Source: Clostridiales bacterium
Lineage (GTDB): Bacteria > Bacillota > Clostridia > Peptostreptococcales > Anaerovoracaceae
Reading direction: 5' to 3'
Assembly (NCBI GenBank): GCA_015243575.1
Contig: CP042469.1
Coordinates: forward strand, 2,818,929 to 2,882,928
DNA length: 64,000 nucleotides
The notes beneath the pieces were generated by a model that was not told the origin of the DNA, made no database searches, and saw nothing but the letters and a program-made list of their open reading frames with translations. Position 1 is the stretch's first letter; each line of letters opens with the position of its first letter. Position numbers and translations under genes: made by a program. This document shows, one piece after another, positions 33,240 to 43,391 of the stretch.

Positions 33240-34019
33240 TTAGAGGGTGGTAAAAAAACCGCCGTCAATATTGATATCCACACCATTAACGTAGTCAGAG
33301 GCTTTGGATGCCAGGAACACCACGGCACCCATCAGGTCGTCAAGATTACCCCAGCGCCCTGCGGCGATGCGGTTTGTGATCTTATTGTAAAACGCCTGAT
33401 CCTCACGCAGCTGGGCATTTACCTCAGTAGCAAGAAAGCCAGGGCAAATAGCGTTCGTCTGGATATTATACTGCCCCAGTTCATTGGCAAAGTTGCGTGT
33501 AATACCAAGCACACCGGTCTTGGCAGCAGTGTAGGGCGGGCAGTTTTTGTCAGAGGTATAGGACAATGCAGAGCCGATGTTTATAATCTTTCCGCCTCCC
33601 TGCGCTTTCATAATCTTTGCAGCTTCCTTAGAGAGATAATATACCACATTGAAGTCGAGATTGATGCACATCTCCCAATATTTGTCAGGGTAATCATCAA
33701 AATCTGCGAATGCACTGATTCCGGCGTTATTGACCAAAATATCCAAACAGCCGTATTGATTCATGCACTCGTCTATGCAAGCTTTACGGTAATCTTTGTC
33801 CGTCAGATCACCCCGCAGGAAAAAAGCCTTACGCCCTTCCTTCTCAATTAGCTGCTTAATCTCCGAAACATCCTCGGTAAAGTGCGGAATGAACAGGTCG
33901 GCTCCAGCCTTGGCAAAGGCCGCTGCATACGCCATTCCCAACCCTTGATTGGCACCGGTTACCATTGCGACCTTTCCCTTCAGGCTGAACCAGTCCATAT
34001 TAAAGCGTTCAGTTGTCAT
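33240..34019 (-). CDS. Short-chain dehydrogenase/reductase (KduD or gluconate 5-dehydrogenase-like)
   Basis: A 259-residue classical SDR. The cofactor motif is MVTGANQGLGMAYA, the structural NNAG is in DILVNNAGISA, Ser is in NIGSALSYTS, and the catalytic YTAAKTG follows; ICPGFLATEVN ends the active-site region. Sequence style resembles 2-deoxy-D-gluconate 3-dehydrogenase/gluconate 5-dehydrogenase proteins. It is the last gene of the operon with split transketolase and a zinc dehydrogenase, consistent with interconversion of a polyol and a keto sugar. Confidence 0.88.
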   Translation of the reverse strand: MTTERFNMDWFSLKGKVAMVTGANQGLGMAYAAAFAKAGADLFIPHFTEDVSEIKQLIEKEGRKAFFLRGDLTDKDYRKACIDECMNQYGCLDILVNNAGISAFADFDDYPDKYWEMCINLDFNVVYYLSKEAAKIMKAQGGGKIINIGSALSYTSDKNCPPYTAAKTGVLGITRNFANELGQYNIQTNAICPGFLATEVNAQLREDQAFYNKITNRIAAGRWGNLDDLMGAVVFLASKASDYVNGVDINIDGGFFTTL

Positions 34020-34050
34020 CGTTAGACACTTCCTTTCTGAAACGAATGCT

Positions 34051-35022
34051 TCATTCCTTACCCAGCATTTTTCTCAACTCAGCAGCAATACCGGTTCGAT
34101 CCATGCCATAATAATGATAGATTTCATCCGGCGTTCCCAGTACAGCAAATTCGTCGGGCATGCCGATGCGTTTGAAGTTGCCCTTATAGCTCGCTTCACA
34201 AAGGGTTTCTGCCACTGCACCGCCCAAGCCGCCGTTAATGGAATGATCCTCCACTGTAACAACATTGCCGGTCTTTTTACCCACACGAATGATCGCTTCG
34301 GTATCCAGAGGCTTAATGGTGTGCATATCCAATACCCCTATGCTCAGGCCATTTTCATTTTTCAAGGCTTTCGCTGCCATCAGACACTCGTAAAGATTAG
34401 AACCACAGGAAATGATATAACCATCCGTACCCTCCAGTGTTTCTATCGCTTTCCCAATCTCAAGATCGTAATCATCCACATAGACGTTTGACGAACCTGC
34501 GCGATCAATCCGGATGATCATAGGGCCGCTGAATTCCATGGACTGACGGATGAATTTGCAGCACTGGTCCGCATCGGCAGGCACCACAACTGTCAAGTTT
34601 GGGATCGCCCGATAAAGCGCCAGATCCGCAATGTCGTTATGAGTCGGGCCGCCGCCTGCGGTAACACCGGAGTGGGTTCCGATCAATCGTACGTTTACGT
34701 CATTATATGCGATATCCGTGTGCACCTGATCCGCGGCGCGCAGCGGCAGGAACGGTCCGAACACCTGAGAAAACACAATACAGCCAGATAGAGCCAGTCC
34801 GGCGGAAGCTCCCACCTGATTTGGTTCGGCAATGCCGAAATTAAAACACCGCTCAGGAAATTCTCTCAGTAGTTTTCCTGCTGACGAAGAAGGAGCTACA
34901 TTGTCACTATAAGTAAATACGAATTCCTTGCCTTCTTTTGCCATCTTATAAAGTTCCTCGCCGAATGCCTCCCTGGCATTGGAAAGCATCATATCAAAAT
35001 CATAGGTTGTCTTTACTGCCAT
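34051..35022 (-). CDS. Transketolase, C-terminal subunit
   Basis: A 323-residue protein from ATG 35022 (AAAGGTG before it), holding the pyrimidine-binding and C-terminal domains. FGIAEPNQVGASAGLALSG contains the catalytic Glu that activates thiamine diphosphate. IGTHSGVTAGGGPTHNDIAD gives the donor-binding residues. It starts five bases after the N-terminal subunit, so the two are translated together and form one heteromeric enzyme. It carries out two-carbon ketol transfer between sugars. Confidence 0.9.
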   Translation of the reverse strand: MAVKTTYDFDMMLSNAREAFGEELYKMAKEGKEFVFTYSDNVAPSSSAGKLLREFPERCFNFGIAEPNQVGASAGLALSGCIVFSQVFGPFLPLRAADQVHTDIAYNDVNVRLIGTHSGVTAGGGPTHNDIADLALYRAIPNLTVVVPADADQCCKFIRQSMEFSGPMIIRIDRAGSSNVYVDDYDLEIGKAIETLEGTDGYIISCGSNLYECLMAAKALKNENGLSIGVLDMHTIKPLDTEAIIRVGKKTGNVVTVEDHSINGGLGGAVAETLCEASYKGNFKRIGMPDEFAVLGTPDEIYHYYGMDRTGIAAELRKMLGKE

Positions 35023-35027
35023 ATTAA

Positions 35028-35891
35028 TCACACCTTTCTCATCTTTGACACATCTGCCAATGCAATTGCCAAATCCGCTTCTCCGATACCGCCGCCATGC
35101 CACTTGTGGTTGCCTTCCATGAAACTGACACCCTTACCCTTTATTGTGTTGCTGATGATAAATGTAGGCTTCGCATGTTTCTGGCAATCACGCTCCGGAA
35201 GCTGATCCAGTGCCGCGCATACCTGAGACATGTCATTCCCGTCCTCAACATCGATCACATTCCATCCAAATGCTCTGACTTTATCATCCACTGGATCGAT
35301 ATTCATGATATCGCAGGTTTTTCCGGTCATCTGAAGCTGGTTTTTGTCCAGGATGCATACCAGGTTATTCAATTGATAATGGCCTGCAGACATAAGAGCT
35401 TCCCAATTGGTTCCCTCATTGAACTCACCGTCTCCGATCATGCAGATCACGCGATAGTTTTCATTACGAAATCGTGCTCCCATTGCATAACCCACAGATA
35501 CTGGCAGACCATGCCCCAGTGAACCTGCCGAAACCTCAATCTGGTCGCACTTTTTACGGTTGGAGTGCATACCAAATTTATAGTTATTCAGGCATTCAAA
35601 GTTCTCTACCATGTAGTCCTGTGTGTAAGCGCCCAAATCAGAGAAGATGGTGTATAGTGTCTCAGAACAATGTCCCTTGGAAAGAATAAATCGGTCACGT
35701 CCTTCTTTGCAGGGATTCATGACATCATAGTTTAAATACTTGTAGTATAGAGCCACCGCCATCTCCACCATAGACAGTTCCCCGCCCAAGTGACCCATTC
35801 CGATGCGGTAGATGAAATTCAACAGATTGGAGCGAATGTCTGCACATTTGTTTTCCAGTTCTGGAATCGTTGTAAGTTTCTTTTCAATCAT
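35028..35891 (-). CDS. Transketolase, N-terminal subunit
   Basis: A 287-residue protein with the thiamine diphosphate pyrophosphate domain. The GDG motif is in MIGDGEFNEGTNWEAL, followed by DKNQLQMTG. Other transketolase landmarks are HMGHLGGELS-like GMGHLGGELSM, FILSKGHC and SLGHGLPVSVG. Split transketolases of this sort are frequent in sugar operons of Firmicutes. Partner is the adjacent C-terminal subunit. Confidence 0.92.
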   Translation of the reverse strand: MIEKKLTTIPELENKCADIRSNLLNFIYRIGMGHLGGELSMVEMAVALYYKYLNYDVMNPCKEGRDRFILSKGHCSETLYTIFSDLGAYTQDYMVENFECLNNYKFGMHSNRKKCDQIEVSAGSLGHGLPVSVGYAMGARFRNENYRVICMIGDGEFNEGTNWEALMSAGHYQLNNLVCILDKNQLQMTGKTCDIMNIDPVDDKVRAFGWNVIDVEDGNDMSQVCAALDQLPERDCQKHAKPTFIISNTIKGKGVSFMEGNHKWHGGGIGEADLAIALADVSKMRKV

Positions 35892-35954
35892 AATTCTTTT
35901 CCCTTTCTATTGACTTTTTCTAATTGATTTGACTCTGGGATTGACTCTGGGATT

Positions 35955-37013
35955 CTACTCACCTTCTATTTCGTTGCAACGGATTAGTATTTTAAAGTAT
36001 TTACCAGAAACCTGTGCCTCCATGGCTGCGACAGAATCATCAATATCAAATACTTTGACGGTAAAGTCCTCAAGATCAAATCGGGACATGATCTGTGCTG
36101 CACGCGGAAAACAATAGGGAGCTACATAATAACCAGATATCGTAAGCTCATTGAAGTAGCAGTACTTGTACAGATTCAGCGGCATTTCAAAATCGTTGGG
36201 ATACATTGCACCATATAGCAGCATACCTCCTCGTGCGACCAACGGTGGAAGCTTATGAAGAGAAGGTGCAAAACCAGAGCAATCCACCACCGCATCAAAC
36301 CCCCGCCCATTGGTAATCCGTTTCGTAGCTTCTTCGATATCTTCCCGGGTGGGATCGATCACATGATCGGCTCCGTATTTTTTTGCCAGGGTCCTTCGAT
36401 CCTCAATAGGTTCAAACAATGTTAGATCGGTTGCGCCCATCATCTTAAAGCCCTGAAGACCCAGCAAACCGATGGGGCCACCTCCATTGACGGCTATTTT
36501 CATTCCGAGCTTCGGTTGTACCTTATCCATCATACGAACAGCAATGGAAACAGGCTCCAGCAAGCAGCCGGTCTTCAGCGAAATACCATCGGGAAGCTTA
36601 TACACCTGTGATTCATGCCATACGATATACTGGCTCATCCCAGCTCGATTGTACTCATCACCGTGCTCACAGAATTGCTGCTGCCCATTCTGACAGTAAT
36701 AACAAGTGCCGCAAAACTTCAGAAAGTTGCCGGCAACGCGATCTCCAATCTGCAGGCCCTTCTTTGTAGCTTTTTCTCCTAGTCCAACGATGACACCCGA
36801 CACCTCATGACCGATACCAAACGGCGGTACCCAACCAAAGATGCCTTCTACCAGATGTGGGTCTGAGCCGCAGACAGCACAGTAAGCAACCTTTATTTTT
36901 ACATCCTCCGGTCCCATTTCGTACTCCGAAACTTCCAATGTGGCAACAGCACCTTTTAGATTCGCATCTTTCTCCTTCAGACTGCCGGTCTTTATAACGT
37001 TGATTTGTTTCAT
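35955..37013 (-). CDS. Zinc-binding dehydrogenase (sorbitol/threonine/butanediol dehydrogenase group)
   Basis: A 352-residue medium-chain dehydrogenase. YCAVCGSDPHLVEG and GIGHEVSG supply catalytic zinc ligands. CGTCYYCQNGQQQFCEHG is the structural zinc lobe. The Rossmann loop is VNGGGPIGLLGLQ, and the acidic residue in TLFEPIEDR fits NAD. In this operon it would oxidise a polyol to a ketose before transketolase; exact substrate is unknown. Its start at 37013 follows GGAGTATGAG. Confidence 0.88.
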   Translation of the reverse strand: MKQINVIKTGSLKEKDANLKGAVATLEVSEYEMGPEDVKIKVAYCAVCGSDPHLVEGIFGWVPPFGIGHEVSGVIVGLGEKATKKGLQIGDRVAGNFLKFCGTCYYCQNGQQQFCEHGDEYNRAGMSQYIVWHESQVYKLPDGISLKTGCLLEPVSIAVRMMDKVQPKLGMKIAVNGGGPIGLLGLQGFKMMGATDLTLFEPIEDRRTLAKKYGADHVIDPTREDIEEATKRITNGRGFDAVVDCSGFAPSLHKLPPLVARGGMLLYGAMYPNDFEMPLNLYKYCYFNELTISGYYVAPYCFPRAAQIMSRFDLEDFTVKVFDIDDSVAAMEAQVSGKYFKILIRCNEIEGE

Positions 37014-37074
37014 AACTTACTCTCATACTCCTTCCAAAAATCAGCGGGGAATTTTATACAACAGATACGCTTGC

Positions 37075-38502
37075 CTACTTTACAGAAGCGCGCTCCGCAT
37101 TTCGCTCTGCAATCTTTTCCTGAATGTGGGCAATCTTTTCCTCATTTAGTTGATAGAACAAGCCGTAAATCAGTGCCGAAATAATGACCGCGCCCAGTGG
37201 CAGCAGTGTGGTCATGCTCCGGATTGCAGCGATAGCCTGTGCGGATTGCTCCTGATTCGCTACATATCCGACAGCACCCAGCACCAAATTGGGGACGGTA
37301 CCGCCTATGATCATAGAGAATTTAATACCAAGACCAACGAGTGTCATGACAATGGCAGTATATCTCTTTCCGGTTTTCCAATCTGCATACTCTACCGGAT
37401 CGGTAATGACAGACCAAAGAACTCCCATCAAGACACCATAGCCGAAACCGGTAACAGCACGGGATGCCATCATACCAGTTATTGCGTCCGGAGGCATCAG
37501 ATACAGGAGAAGACTTCCCAGCCCAGAAATCACCAAGCCAAACATTACCGTACCCTTTTTATGAAGCTTTTTGGTGAGATACGGTACACATGGCACTCCG
37601 ATCACTGAAAACAGCATCATGATCATGGAGAACCAGGACAACATATCTACGCGCCCTGCATAATACTTAATGTAGTAAGCACCCATCGTAGATTGGACTT
37701 GGCTCATGGTGTATACGCCGAGGAAAAGGATAAACGTGACAAAAACGGGGCCCACCCGAAACAGTAGATAGAATACATCCTTGATTCCGGCTTTATGATT
37801 CGGATCAATAGGTTGTGGCGGGATACGTTCCACAATCTGATGGGAGGCCCATAGCAGAATGCAGACCATAATGATAGCCATGATAATGGTGGTAACCATA
37901 TAACCCTGCGCCAAGGTCATATACCTGCTTAAAAAACCAGACAGTTCTGGCAGCATAATCGCACAGACGACACCGCCGGTTTGCGCCATTGTCATACGGA
38001 CGGATTGCAGACGCGTTCGCTCATTCTGATCGTTTGTCATCAAGGTGGCCGCCGAGATATACGGCTGAATGATGAAGGTATACAGCATATTCAAAAGATT
38101 ATAGCTGATAGCCGCCCAAATCACCTTACCCGCATAGCTGAAATTCGGAGTGGAATAGGTCATGACAGCGGCAAGTCCAAAGGGAATGGCCCCCCACATG
38201 ATATAAACCCAATATTTTCCTTTTTTCGGTTGGAGGCGCTCACAGATTGTCCCCATCATAGGATCATTGATAGCATCCCATACCCGGGATATCGCAAACA
38301 GGATTGCTACATGAGCTGGCTTCAGGCCAAAAATGTCAGTGTAAAAATAACTTATGTACAGTGCAATGCATTGAAATACAAGATTCATTGCAAAGTCTAC
38401 AGAGGAATAACCAATTACCTCGCGAGTACCAAGCTTGTAATAACCATATTGTTCTGATGTTTTTTTCCAACCTTTCAAATCGTTTGAACTACAGTCTTCC
38501 AT
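37075..38502 (-). CDS. GPH-family sugar:cation symporter (MelB-like)
   Basis: A 475-residue transporter with 12 predicted helices. The family start YKLGTREVIGYSSVDFAMN and the cation/substrate loop RVWDAINDPMMGTICER are typical of the glycoside-pentoside-hexuronide family. It would bring in a glycoside, hexuronide or polyol with Na+ or H+. It is the first gene of the operon, facing the divergent AraC gene at 38751, which probably regulates it. Confidence 0.9.
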   Translation of the reverse strand: MEDCSSNDLKGWKKTSEQYGYYKLGTREVIGYSSVDFAMNLVFQCIALYISYFYTDIFGLKPAHVAILFAISRVWDAINDPMMGTICERLQPKKGKYWVYIMWGAIPFGLAAVMTYSTPNFSYAGKVIWAAISYNLLNMLYTFIIQPYISAATLMTNDQNERTRLQSVRMTMAQTGGVVCAIMLPELSGFLSRYMTLAQGYMVTTIIMAIIMVCILLWASHQIVERIPPQPIDPNHKAGIKDVFYLLFRVGPVFVTFILFLGVYTMSQVQSTMGAYYIKYYAGRVDMLSWFSMIMMLFSVIGVPCVPYLTKKLHKKGTVMFGLVISGLGSLLLYLMPPDAITGMMASRAVTGFGYGVLMGVLWSVITDPVEYADWKTGKRYTAIVMTLVGLGIKFSMIIGGTVPNLVLGAVGYVANQEQSAQAIAAIRSMTTLLPLGAVIISALIYGLFYQLNEEKIAHIQEKIAERNAERASVK

Positions 38503-38750
38503 TTCACTTTTCCTCTCTCATTCCCTCATTATTTCAGGGACCACCTCCATTGACCTTCCATCCTCTTTGGCAGTGATTTACCCTTGATATGGTTATCGTA
38601 ACGGAAAGTATTTGCCCTTTCAATTGATCAAATAGACGTAAATTCTGAAAAAATGGTCCATTTAAATCAAAATATCCTGACGCAAGCTTTTTTCCTTTTT
38701 CGTTTTATGATATAGTGAAATCGCAATACATGGTAGAGAGGAGAAAAAAT

Positions 38751-39689
38751 ATGCTGTATCAGCAGAAACAATATCCCTTTTACAATCCAGTCCTGGTCCG
38801 AATTTCCATAGGAACTTGTGACCTTACTGTCAACTATGTAGAATCTCTGGATCAAAGCTGTGTGGAGTTTTCTCACAGCCATGATTGCTATGAGGTTTAT
38901 TATTGTCTTAGCGGAGAACAGCATATCTACATCAACGGCACAATTCATACGCTAAGAGCCGGTGACTTTTCCGTGATCCGCCCTGAGATTCGCCACAATA
39001 CGAATTACGAACCAAACACTCTAAAAAGTTATTTGGTTTTTGTATTTACCCCTCCCACTTCAAGCGTATCAAAATCCAAGAACGCTCATGCTGAGGGAGA
39101 TTTTTTTTCTGAAATTCTAAAGTACTTTGAAAAAAATCCCTTCTATGTTGGCAGCGACAAATTTAATTGCAGCTCCATTATCTCTAAAATGGAGTCAGAG
39201 ATTCAGAAGAATTATCCTGGTCAAGATCAAATGATATGCGCGCTATATCAAGAGTATCTGATTTCTATTTTTCGAAATCTCGATCATGTTGAGAATAACA
39301 AAAGCATCTCCTCCAATAGGAACCTTGCCATTCAAATTACCAAATATATGCATTCTAATTACTATAAACAGATCTCACTTCAAGATATTGCTAATGTGTT
39401 TTATGTTTCACCCCGTCATATCAATCGAGTATTCGAAGAGTATTTCGGAACGAGCTTTAAGCGATCTTTAAATATTTATCGACTAAATTATGCAAAAAAC
39501 TATTTAATCGATACCGACTATTCAGTGGAAAAAGTTGCGCTTTTAGTAGGCTTTTCTTCACCAAAAATGCTATATCAGCTTTTTAGAGAACTAGAGGATA
39601 TGACTGTGGCGGAATACCGCAAACTGCATTGCAGGGCATCACTCCCGCCTTCAGACACTTGCTCAGACGACTGCGCAATTTGCACATGA
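38751..39689 (+). CDS. AraC family transcriptional regulator
   Basis: A 312-residue protein from ATG 38751 (AGAGAGGAG before it; an upstream GTG has no such site). The N-terminal cupin domain (FSHSHDCYEVYYCLSGEQ; AGDFSVIRPEIRH) binds an effector. The C-terminal pair of helix-turn-helices reads ISLQDIANVFYVSPRHINRVF and VEKVALLVGFSSPKMLYQLF. Divergent from the GPH-transketolase operon, it is the likely activator of that operon. An unusual cysteine-rich tail (CSDDCAICT) ends the protein. Confidence 0.9.
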   Translation: MLYQQKQYPFYNPVLVRISIGTCDLTVNYVESLDQSCVEFSHSHDCYEVYYCLSGEQHIYINGTIHTLRAGDFSVIRPEIRHNTNYEPNTLKSYLVFVFTPPTSSVSKSKNAHAEGDFFSEILKYFEKNPFYVGSDKFNCSSIISKMESEIQKNYPGQDQMICALYQEYLISIFRNLDHVENNKSISSNRNLAIQITKYMHSNYYKQISLQDIANVFYVSPRHINRVFEEYFGTSFKRSLNIYRLNYAKNYLIDTDYSVEKVALLVGFSSPKMLYQLFRELEDMTVAEYRKLHCRASLPPSDTCSDDCAICT

Positions 39690-39723
39690 AAAGGGCGTTG
39701 ATGCAATAAGGAGCTGACGGAAT

Positions 39724-39767
39724 AAAAAAGCGTTCTGATTTTCGGTACAAATCAGAACGCTTTTTTA
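39724..39767. terminator. Bidirectional intrinsic terminator
   Basis: AAAAAAGCGTTCTGATTT pairs with AAATCAGAACGCTTTTTT around TCGGTAC. It serves the AraC gene (plus) and the ABC permease operon (minus). Confidence 0.9.
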
Positions 39768-39839
39768 TTTGAGGAGCTGTTATTGCTGCAACGTAGAGAG
39801 TACGAATCTTGTAACAGATTTATTTTGAGGAGAAAAAGG

Positions 39840-40703
39840 CTATTCTTTGACACTTCCTATTGCAATACCCCTGATGATATATTTTGAAAGCAGCAGATAA
39901 ACGATAATAATCGGAACGATAGCAATTGTAATCAACATATAGACCTGCCCCATGTCAAACTTCAGAAAGTCTGCATTCCGCAGCTGTGCTACCAGGAGCG
40001 GAACGGTCTTGTTCTCGGTTGATTTCAAGATTAGTGATGGTACAAAGTAGTTGTTCCATGCCGTGACAAAACTGAAGATCCCCTGCACTGCAATGGCTGG
40101 CTTCATAATGGGAAGTACAATAAAGTTGAAGGTACGAAACTCGCTGGAACCGTCCATTCTGGCGGCCTCAACAATTGCAATGGGCAACGACGCCTCCATG
40201 TACTGCTTCATAAAGAAGAACACGATGGGACAAGCTACAGAAGGTACAATCAGCGGAATGAATGTATCGATCAGGTTAAACGTCCCCATAAGCCGCACAA
40301 AACCAAGTGCGGTCACCTGAGACGGAACCATCATAATCATCAGAATAAAAGCAAATGCGGCCCGTTTGAACCGGAAATTATATGCGTGGATGGCAAAAGC
40401 CGTCAGGGCCGAGAAGTAAGTCGTTACCAAAGCAGTACAGCCCGATACAAACAAACTGTTGAAAATCGCCCGGACGACAGGCAGATTTGCATTTGCCATC
40501 AGGCTTTTCAGATTATAGAAAAACGACTTTCCGGGCAGGAAGGAAAATCCTCTGAGGATATCCGGATGCGACCTGGTAGAATTGATGATGAGTACATAAA
40601 AGGAGATAAGGCACATCACCGAAATCAAAGTTAAAATGATGTAACATACAGCTCTTGAAAGTCTCAGCTGCAAACGCGCGGCATTGCTAAGATTTTTATT
40701 CAT
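39840..40703 (-). CDS. Carbohydrate ABC transporter permease (MalG type)
   Basis: A 287-residue permease with six helices. The EAA-type loop VEAARMDGSSEFRTFNFIVLP contacts the ATPase. ATG 40703, with GGAGGG nine bases before, overlaps the preceding gene's stop in ATGAATAA, a coupled start. It works with the MalF-type permease and the binding protein at 41925-43289. No ATPase gene is in the cluster, so a shared MsmK-like ATPase elsewhere is expected. Context suggests cellobiose or other beta-glucosides. Confidence 0.9.
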   Translation of the reverse strand: MNKNLSNAARLQLRLSRAVCYIILTLISVMCLISFYVLIINSTRSHPDILRGFSFLPGKSFFYNLKSLMANANLPVVRAIFNSLFVSGCTALVTTYFSALTAFAIHAYNFRFKRAAFAFILMIMMVPSQVTALGFVRLMGTFNLIDTFIPLIVPSVACPIVFFFMKQYMEASLPIAIVEAARMDGSSEFRTFNFIVLPIMKPAIAVQGIFSFVTAWNNYFVPSLILKSTENKTVPLLVAQLRNADFLKFDMGQVYMLITIAIVPIIIVYLLLSKYIIRGIAIGSVKE

Positions 40704-41676
40704 TTCCCGCACCCTCCTTCATCCGTTTCTTCTCCCTCTGCGCCATCCGTTGTTCCCTGGTCATGGAATCATACACAAGCAAACTTAAGACTGCGCTGAC
40801 AATGAGAAGAATGACGCTCAGCGCTCCGCCCAATCCATAATTCTTACTGTACAGATGATTGTTCAGCAGCATGATCAGCGTTGTGCTGGTTCTGTCTGGG
40901 CTGCCACTGCCGTTGGTTAGAATTTGGGGAACGTCGAAAAGCTGGAGGCCGCCGATCATAGAAGTGATCATTACATAGATGAGAATCGGCTTTAACAGCG
41001 GCATCGTAATCAGTCGGAACATCTGAAAGGATTTGGCCCCGTCGATTTCAGCCGCTTCTATCAGGGAGTTATCAATTCCCATAATTCCTGCCATGAGCAG
41101 GATTGTGGTGTTGCCGAACCATAGCAGAAAGTTCATGGCAATAACCAGGCCCCTCGTGCCTGCAACCTCGGATAAAAAGCGATATGGCTGATCGATGATT
41201 CCAAGATGCATTAATACATCATTCACCGGTCCTGCATCAGAAAACAGTACGAAAAAGAGCAGTGCAAAGGCGGATGCCATGATCAGATTCGGCAAATAAA
41301 TAATGGTTTTATACAGTCCCGTTACCCGCAGGCGTAAACGCAGGCTTGTGAACCAGCTTGCCAGAAGCAGCGAGATAGTAATCTGCGGAATGAAGCCGAG
41401 TACCCAAATCAGCAATGTGTTGTAAAAGTATTTACCGAGATTATTGTTAAAAAGTGTGGCATAATTTTCAAGCCCGACAAAATTGGGACCAACCTGTTTA
41501 AGTCCCGACATATAGTTTTCAAAAAAACTATTGTAAAACACAGAAATCAGGGGTACAAACGAGAAAATAACGTAGACGAGAAAGAACGGAATCAGAAATA
41601 TGTAACCCCATTTTGCATAGCTGATGGATCCGTTTTTTTTGCGGACAGCTGTCACCTGGTCATGAACGGAATTCAT
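40696..41676 (-). CDS. Carbohydrate ABC transporter permease (MalF type)
   Basis: A 326-residue permease with six helices and the loop EAAEIDGAKSFQMFRLITMP. It heterodimerises with the MalG-type subunit. A 248-base gap with two stem-loops separates it from the binding protein gene, a frequent arrangement that lets the binding protein be made in excess. Confidence 0.9.
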   Translation of the reverse strand: MNSVHDQVTAVRKKNGSISYAKWGYIFLIPFFLVYVIFSFVPLISVFYNSFFENYMSGLKQVGPNFVGLENYATLFNNNLGKYFYNTLLIWVLGFIPQITISLLLASWFTSLRLRLRVTGLYKTIIYLPNLIMASAFALLFFVLFSDAGPVNDVLMHLGIIDQPYRFLSEVAGTRGLVIAMNFLLWFGNTTILLMAGIMGIDNSLIEAAEIDGAKSFQMFRLITMPLLKPILIYVMITSMIGGLQLFDVPQILTNGSGSPDRTSTTLIMLLNNHLYSKNYGLGGALSVILLIVSAVLSLLVYDSMTREQRMAQREKKRMKEGAGNE

Positions 41677-41848
41677 TTTTTCACCTCAATCGTATTAATC
41701 CGCCATTGGCATCAGTGAAAGAACATTTTCCTCTGCAAACTTGCACTTTTATGTATGGTCCTTCGTCACGCGATGCCTGGATATCTGAAATAAAGTTGAA
41801 ACGGTCTGGAATCAGTATTTTAAAGCAGCAGAACGATCTGGAATAAGC

Positions 41849-41916
41849 ACGCACGATAGAGCATAGATCTGCCATATCGTGCGTTATCAGCTTTTGTTAC
41901 CGTCCCCTTTGGACGG
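41849..41916 (-). promoter_or_regulatory. Intercistronic stem-loops after the binding protein gene
   Basis: CCGTCC/GGACGG (41900-41905 with 41911-41916) follows the stop codon. ACGCACGATA (41849-41858) pairs perfectly with 41875-41884 around 16 bases. T-runs are weak, so partial termination or mRNA protection is likelier than full termination. A 64-codon frame overlapping here has no ribosome binding site. Confidence 0.55.
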
Positions 41917-41924
41917 TTTCCGTT

Positions 41925-43289
41925 TTATTTGGTAAGCTCAGGATGCTTCTCAATAACTGCTCTGTAGAAGTTATCAAAAGCTTGTTCCTTTGTTACCTTA
42001 CCGTCAAAGTAATCTTTGAAAGCCAGCCGAAGCTGTTCCGTCATAGCCTGGTCATAAGGCGAAATGTTTTTCATGTTAATTTTTGGTGCGGCCTCTGCAA
42101 AGAGAGCAATATGATTCTGTCCTCCCAGGAAGTCCGATTTGAAATCGCTCTTTGCAAGCTCGTTCATAGCTGTGATGTTATTTGTGTAATCCTGTGTGTC
42201 CTCTGTAATTTTCTTCATGGTTACAGGATCACAGGTCAGGGTGTACATGATGCTGCGAACGAGATCCACATTGTCTGTTCCGGCGGCGGCACAGATCCAC
42301 GTTCCGCCCCAGTAGTAGTTCTGCGGCCCCTGGCATACTGCATAATCGCCATAGATTCCGTTGCCAACTTCTAGTTTGCCTCCTTCGGACTCAGGCGTTG
42401 CCAGCGAGTTTCCGAGAAGTGTGAAGTTGATTCCCCATGTAGAGTAGAAGAAACCAAAGACCTTACCTGCAGGACCCTGGTCAGCGGACCATTCCGGAGC
42501 CCATAGAGACGTTTTGTTATTGTAACCTTTGTCTGTATAAAGCTTGGTCTGATCGATCCAGCGCATCACATTGGGGTCAATGACAATCTTATTGCTTGAA
42601 TCAACCCACGGCTTTGAGATGTTGTTGTTGAAAGTACGGAAGGAATCATCATAACCGGACAGCATTTTGTACCCTTTGGCTGCAGCCTGCTCGGCGACCT
42701 TGTCAAATTTATCCCAGTCTGCAAGTGCAGCCTGAACCTGAGTCGGATCATCGGTTCCAAGAACATCCTTGGCGATGGAGCGGCGATAAGCGAATAAACC
42801 GGGTGTGGCCTGCCATGTCGTTCCCTTTTGCTTGCCATTGCTGTCGGTAACGATATCACGAGTATACTGATATTGATCTGCAAGGTCAGCATCTGTGAGC
42901 CCGATATCGTTTACGACATCCAGCGTATAGTCGGTGTTTACATACTTGAGAGCATTGTCAGCTTCGACCAGGAAAATGTCAATCTTATCATCTGCTGCGG
43001 CGCTGTCCTGCTTGAGCAGTGCTTCATCCAGAGCATTTTGATACGCATTCCCCTCATTTGGAGTGATAACAAAGTTCACCTTCACACCTTCAGGAATCAG
43101 ACCTGGCTTCTCGAAATAATCGGTGAAGCGGGATTGAAACTCTTCATTCCAGCAGTAGATGTTCAGAACCTTACCTTGTGCATCCCCTCCGTTTTCGGGC
43201 GCAGCAGGTTCTCCGGACGAGCCGCAGGCCGCCATTGATACCAGCATAATCAACGCCAGAAACAGTGCAAGCATTTTCTTTACTTTCAT
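41925..43289 (-). CDS. Extracellular sugar-binding lipoprotein of ABC transporter
   Basis: A 454-residue solute-binding protein of the carbohydrate type. The signal peptide ends in a lipobox (LVSMAAC, Cys22). Mature part begins with an Asn/Gly linker, then VLNIYCWNEEFQSRF, a standard first strand. It captures oligosaccharide at the cell surface and hands it to the two permeases. Divergence from cellobiose phosphorylase suggests cellobiose or cello-oligosaccharides. Confidence 0.9.
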   Translation of the reverse strand: MKVKKMLALFLALIMLVSMAACGSSGEPAAPENGGDAQGKVLNIYCWNEEFQSRFTDYFEKPGLIPEGVKVNFVITPNEGNAYQNALDEALLKQDSAAADDKIDIFLVEADNALKYVNTDYTLDVVNDIGLTDADLADQYQYTRDIVTDSNGKQKGTTWQATPGLFAYRRSIAKDVLGTDDPTQVQAALADWDKFDKVAEQAAAKGYKMLSGYDDSFRTFNNNISKPWVDSSNKIVIDPNVMRWIDQTKLYTDKGYNNKTSLWAPEWSADQGPAGKVFGFFYSTWGINFTLLGNSLATPESEGGKLEVGNGIYGDYAVCQGPQNYYWGGTWICAAAGTDNVDLVRSIMYTLTCDPVTMKKITEDTQDYTNNITAMNELAKSDFKSDFLGGQNHIALFAEAAPKINMKNISPYDQAMTEQLRLAFKDYFDGKVTKEQAFDNFYRAVIEKHPELTK

Positions 43290-43391
43290 AGTTCTTCCTC
43301 CTCCTTATTATAGCATGCTTTATTTAGGTGGTTATTACCCAATGATGCTCTGCTTCATATTGGAGGCACCTACTTTCAAAGCCTCCGATTG

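Noticed and set aside
41681-41875. 64-codon reading frame between binding protein and permease genes
   Set aside because: No ribosome binding site, covers intercistronic stem-loops, and has no recognisable protein features.
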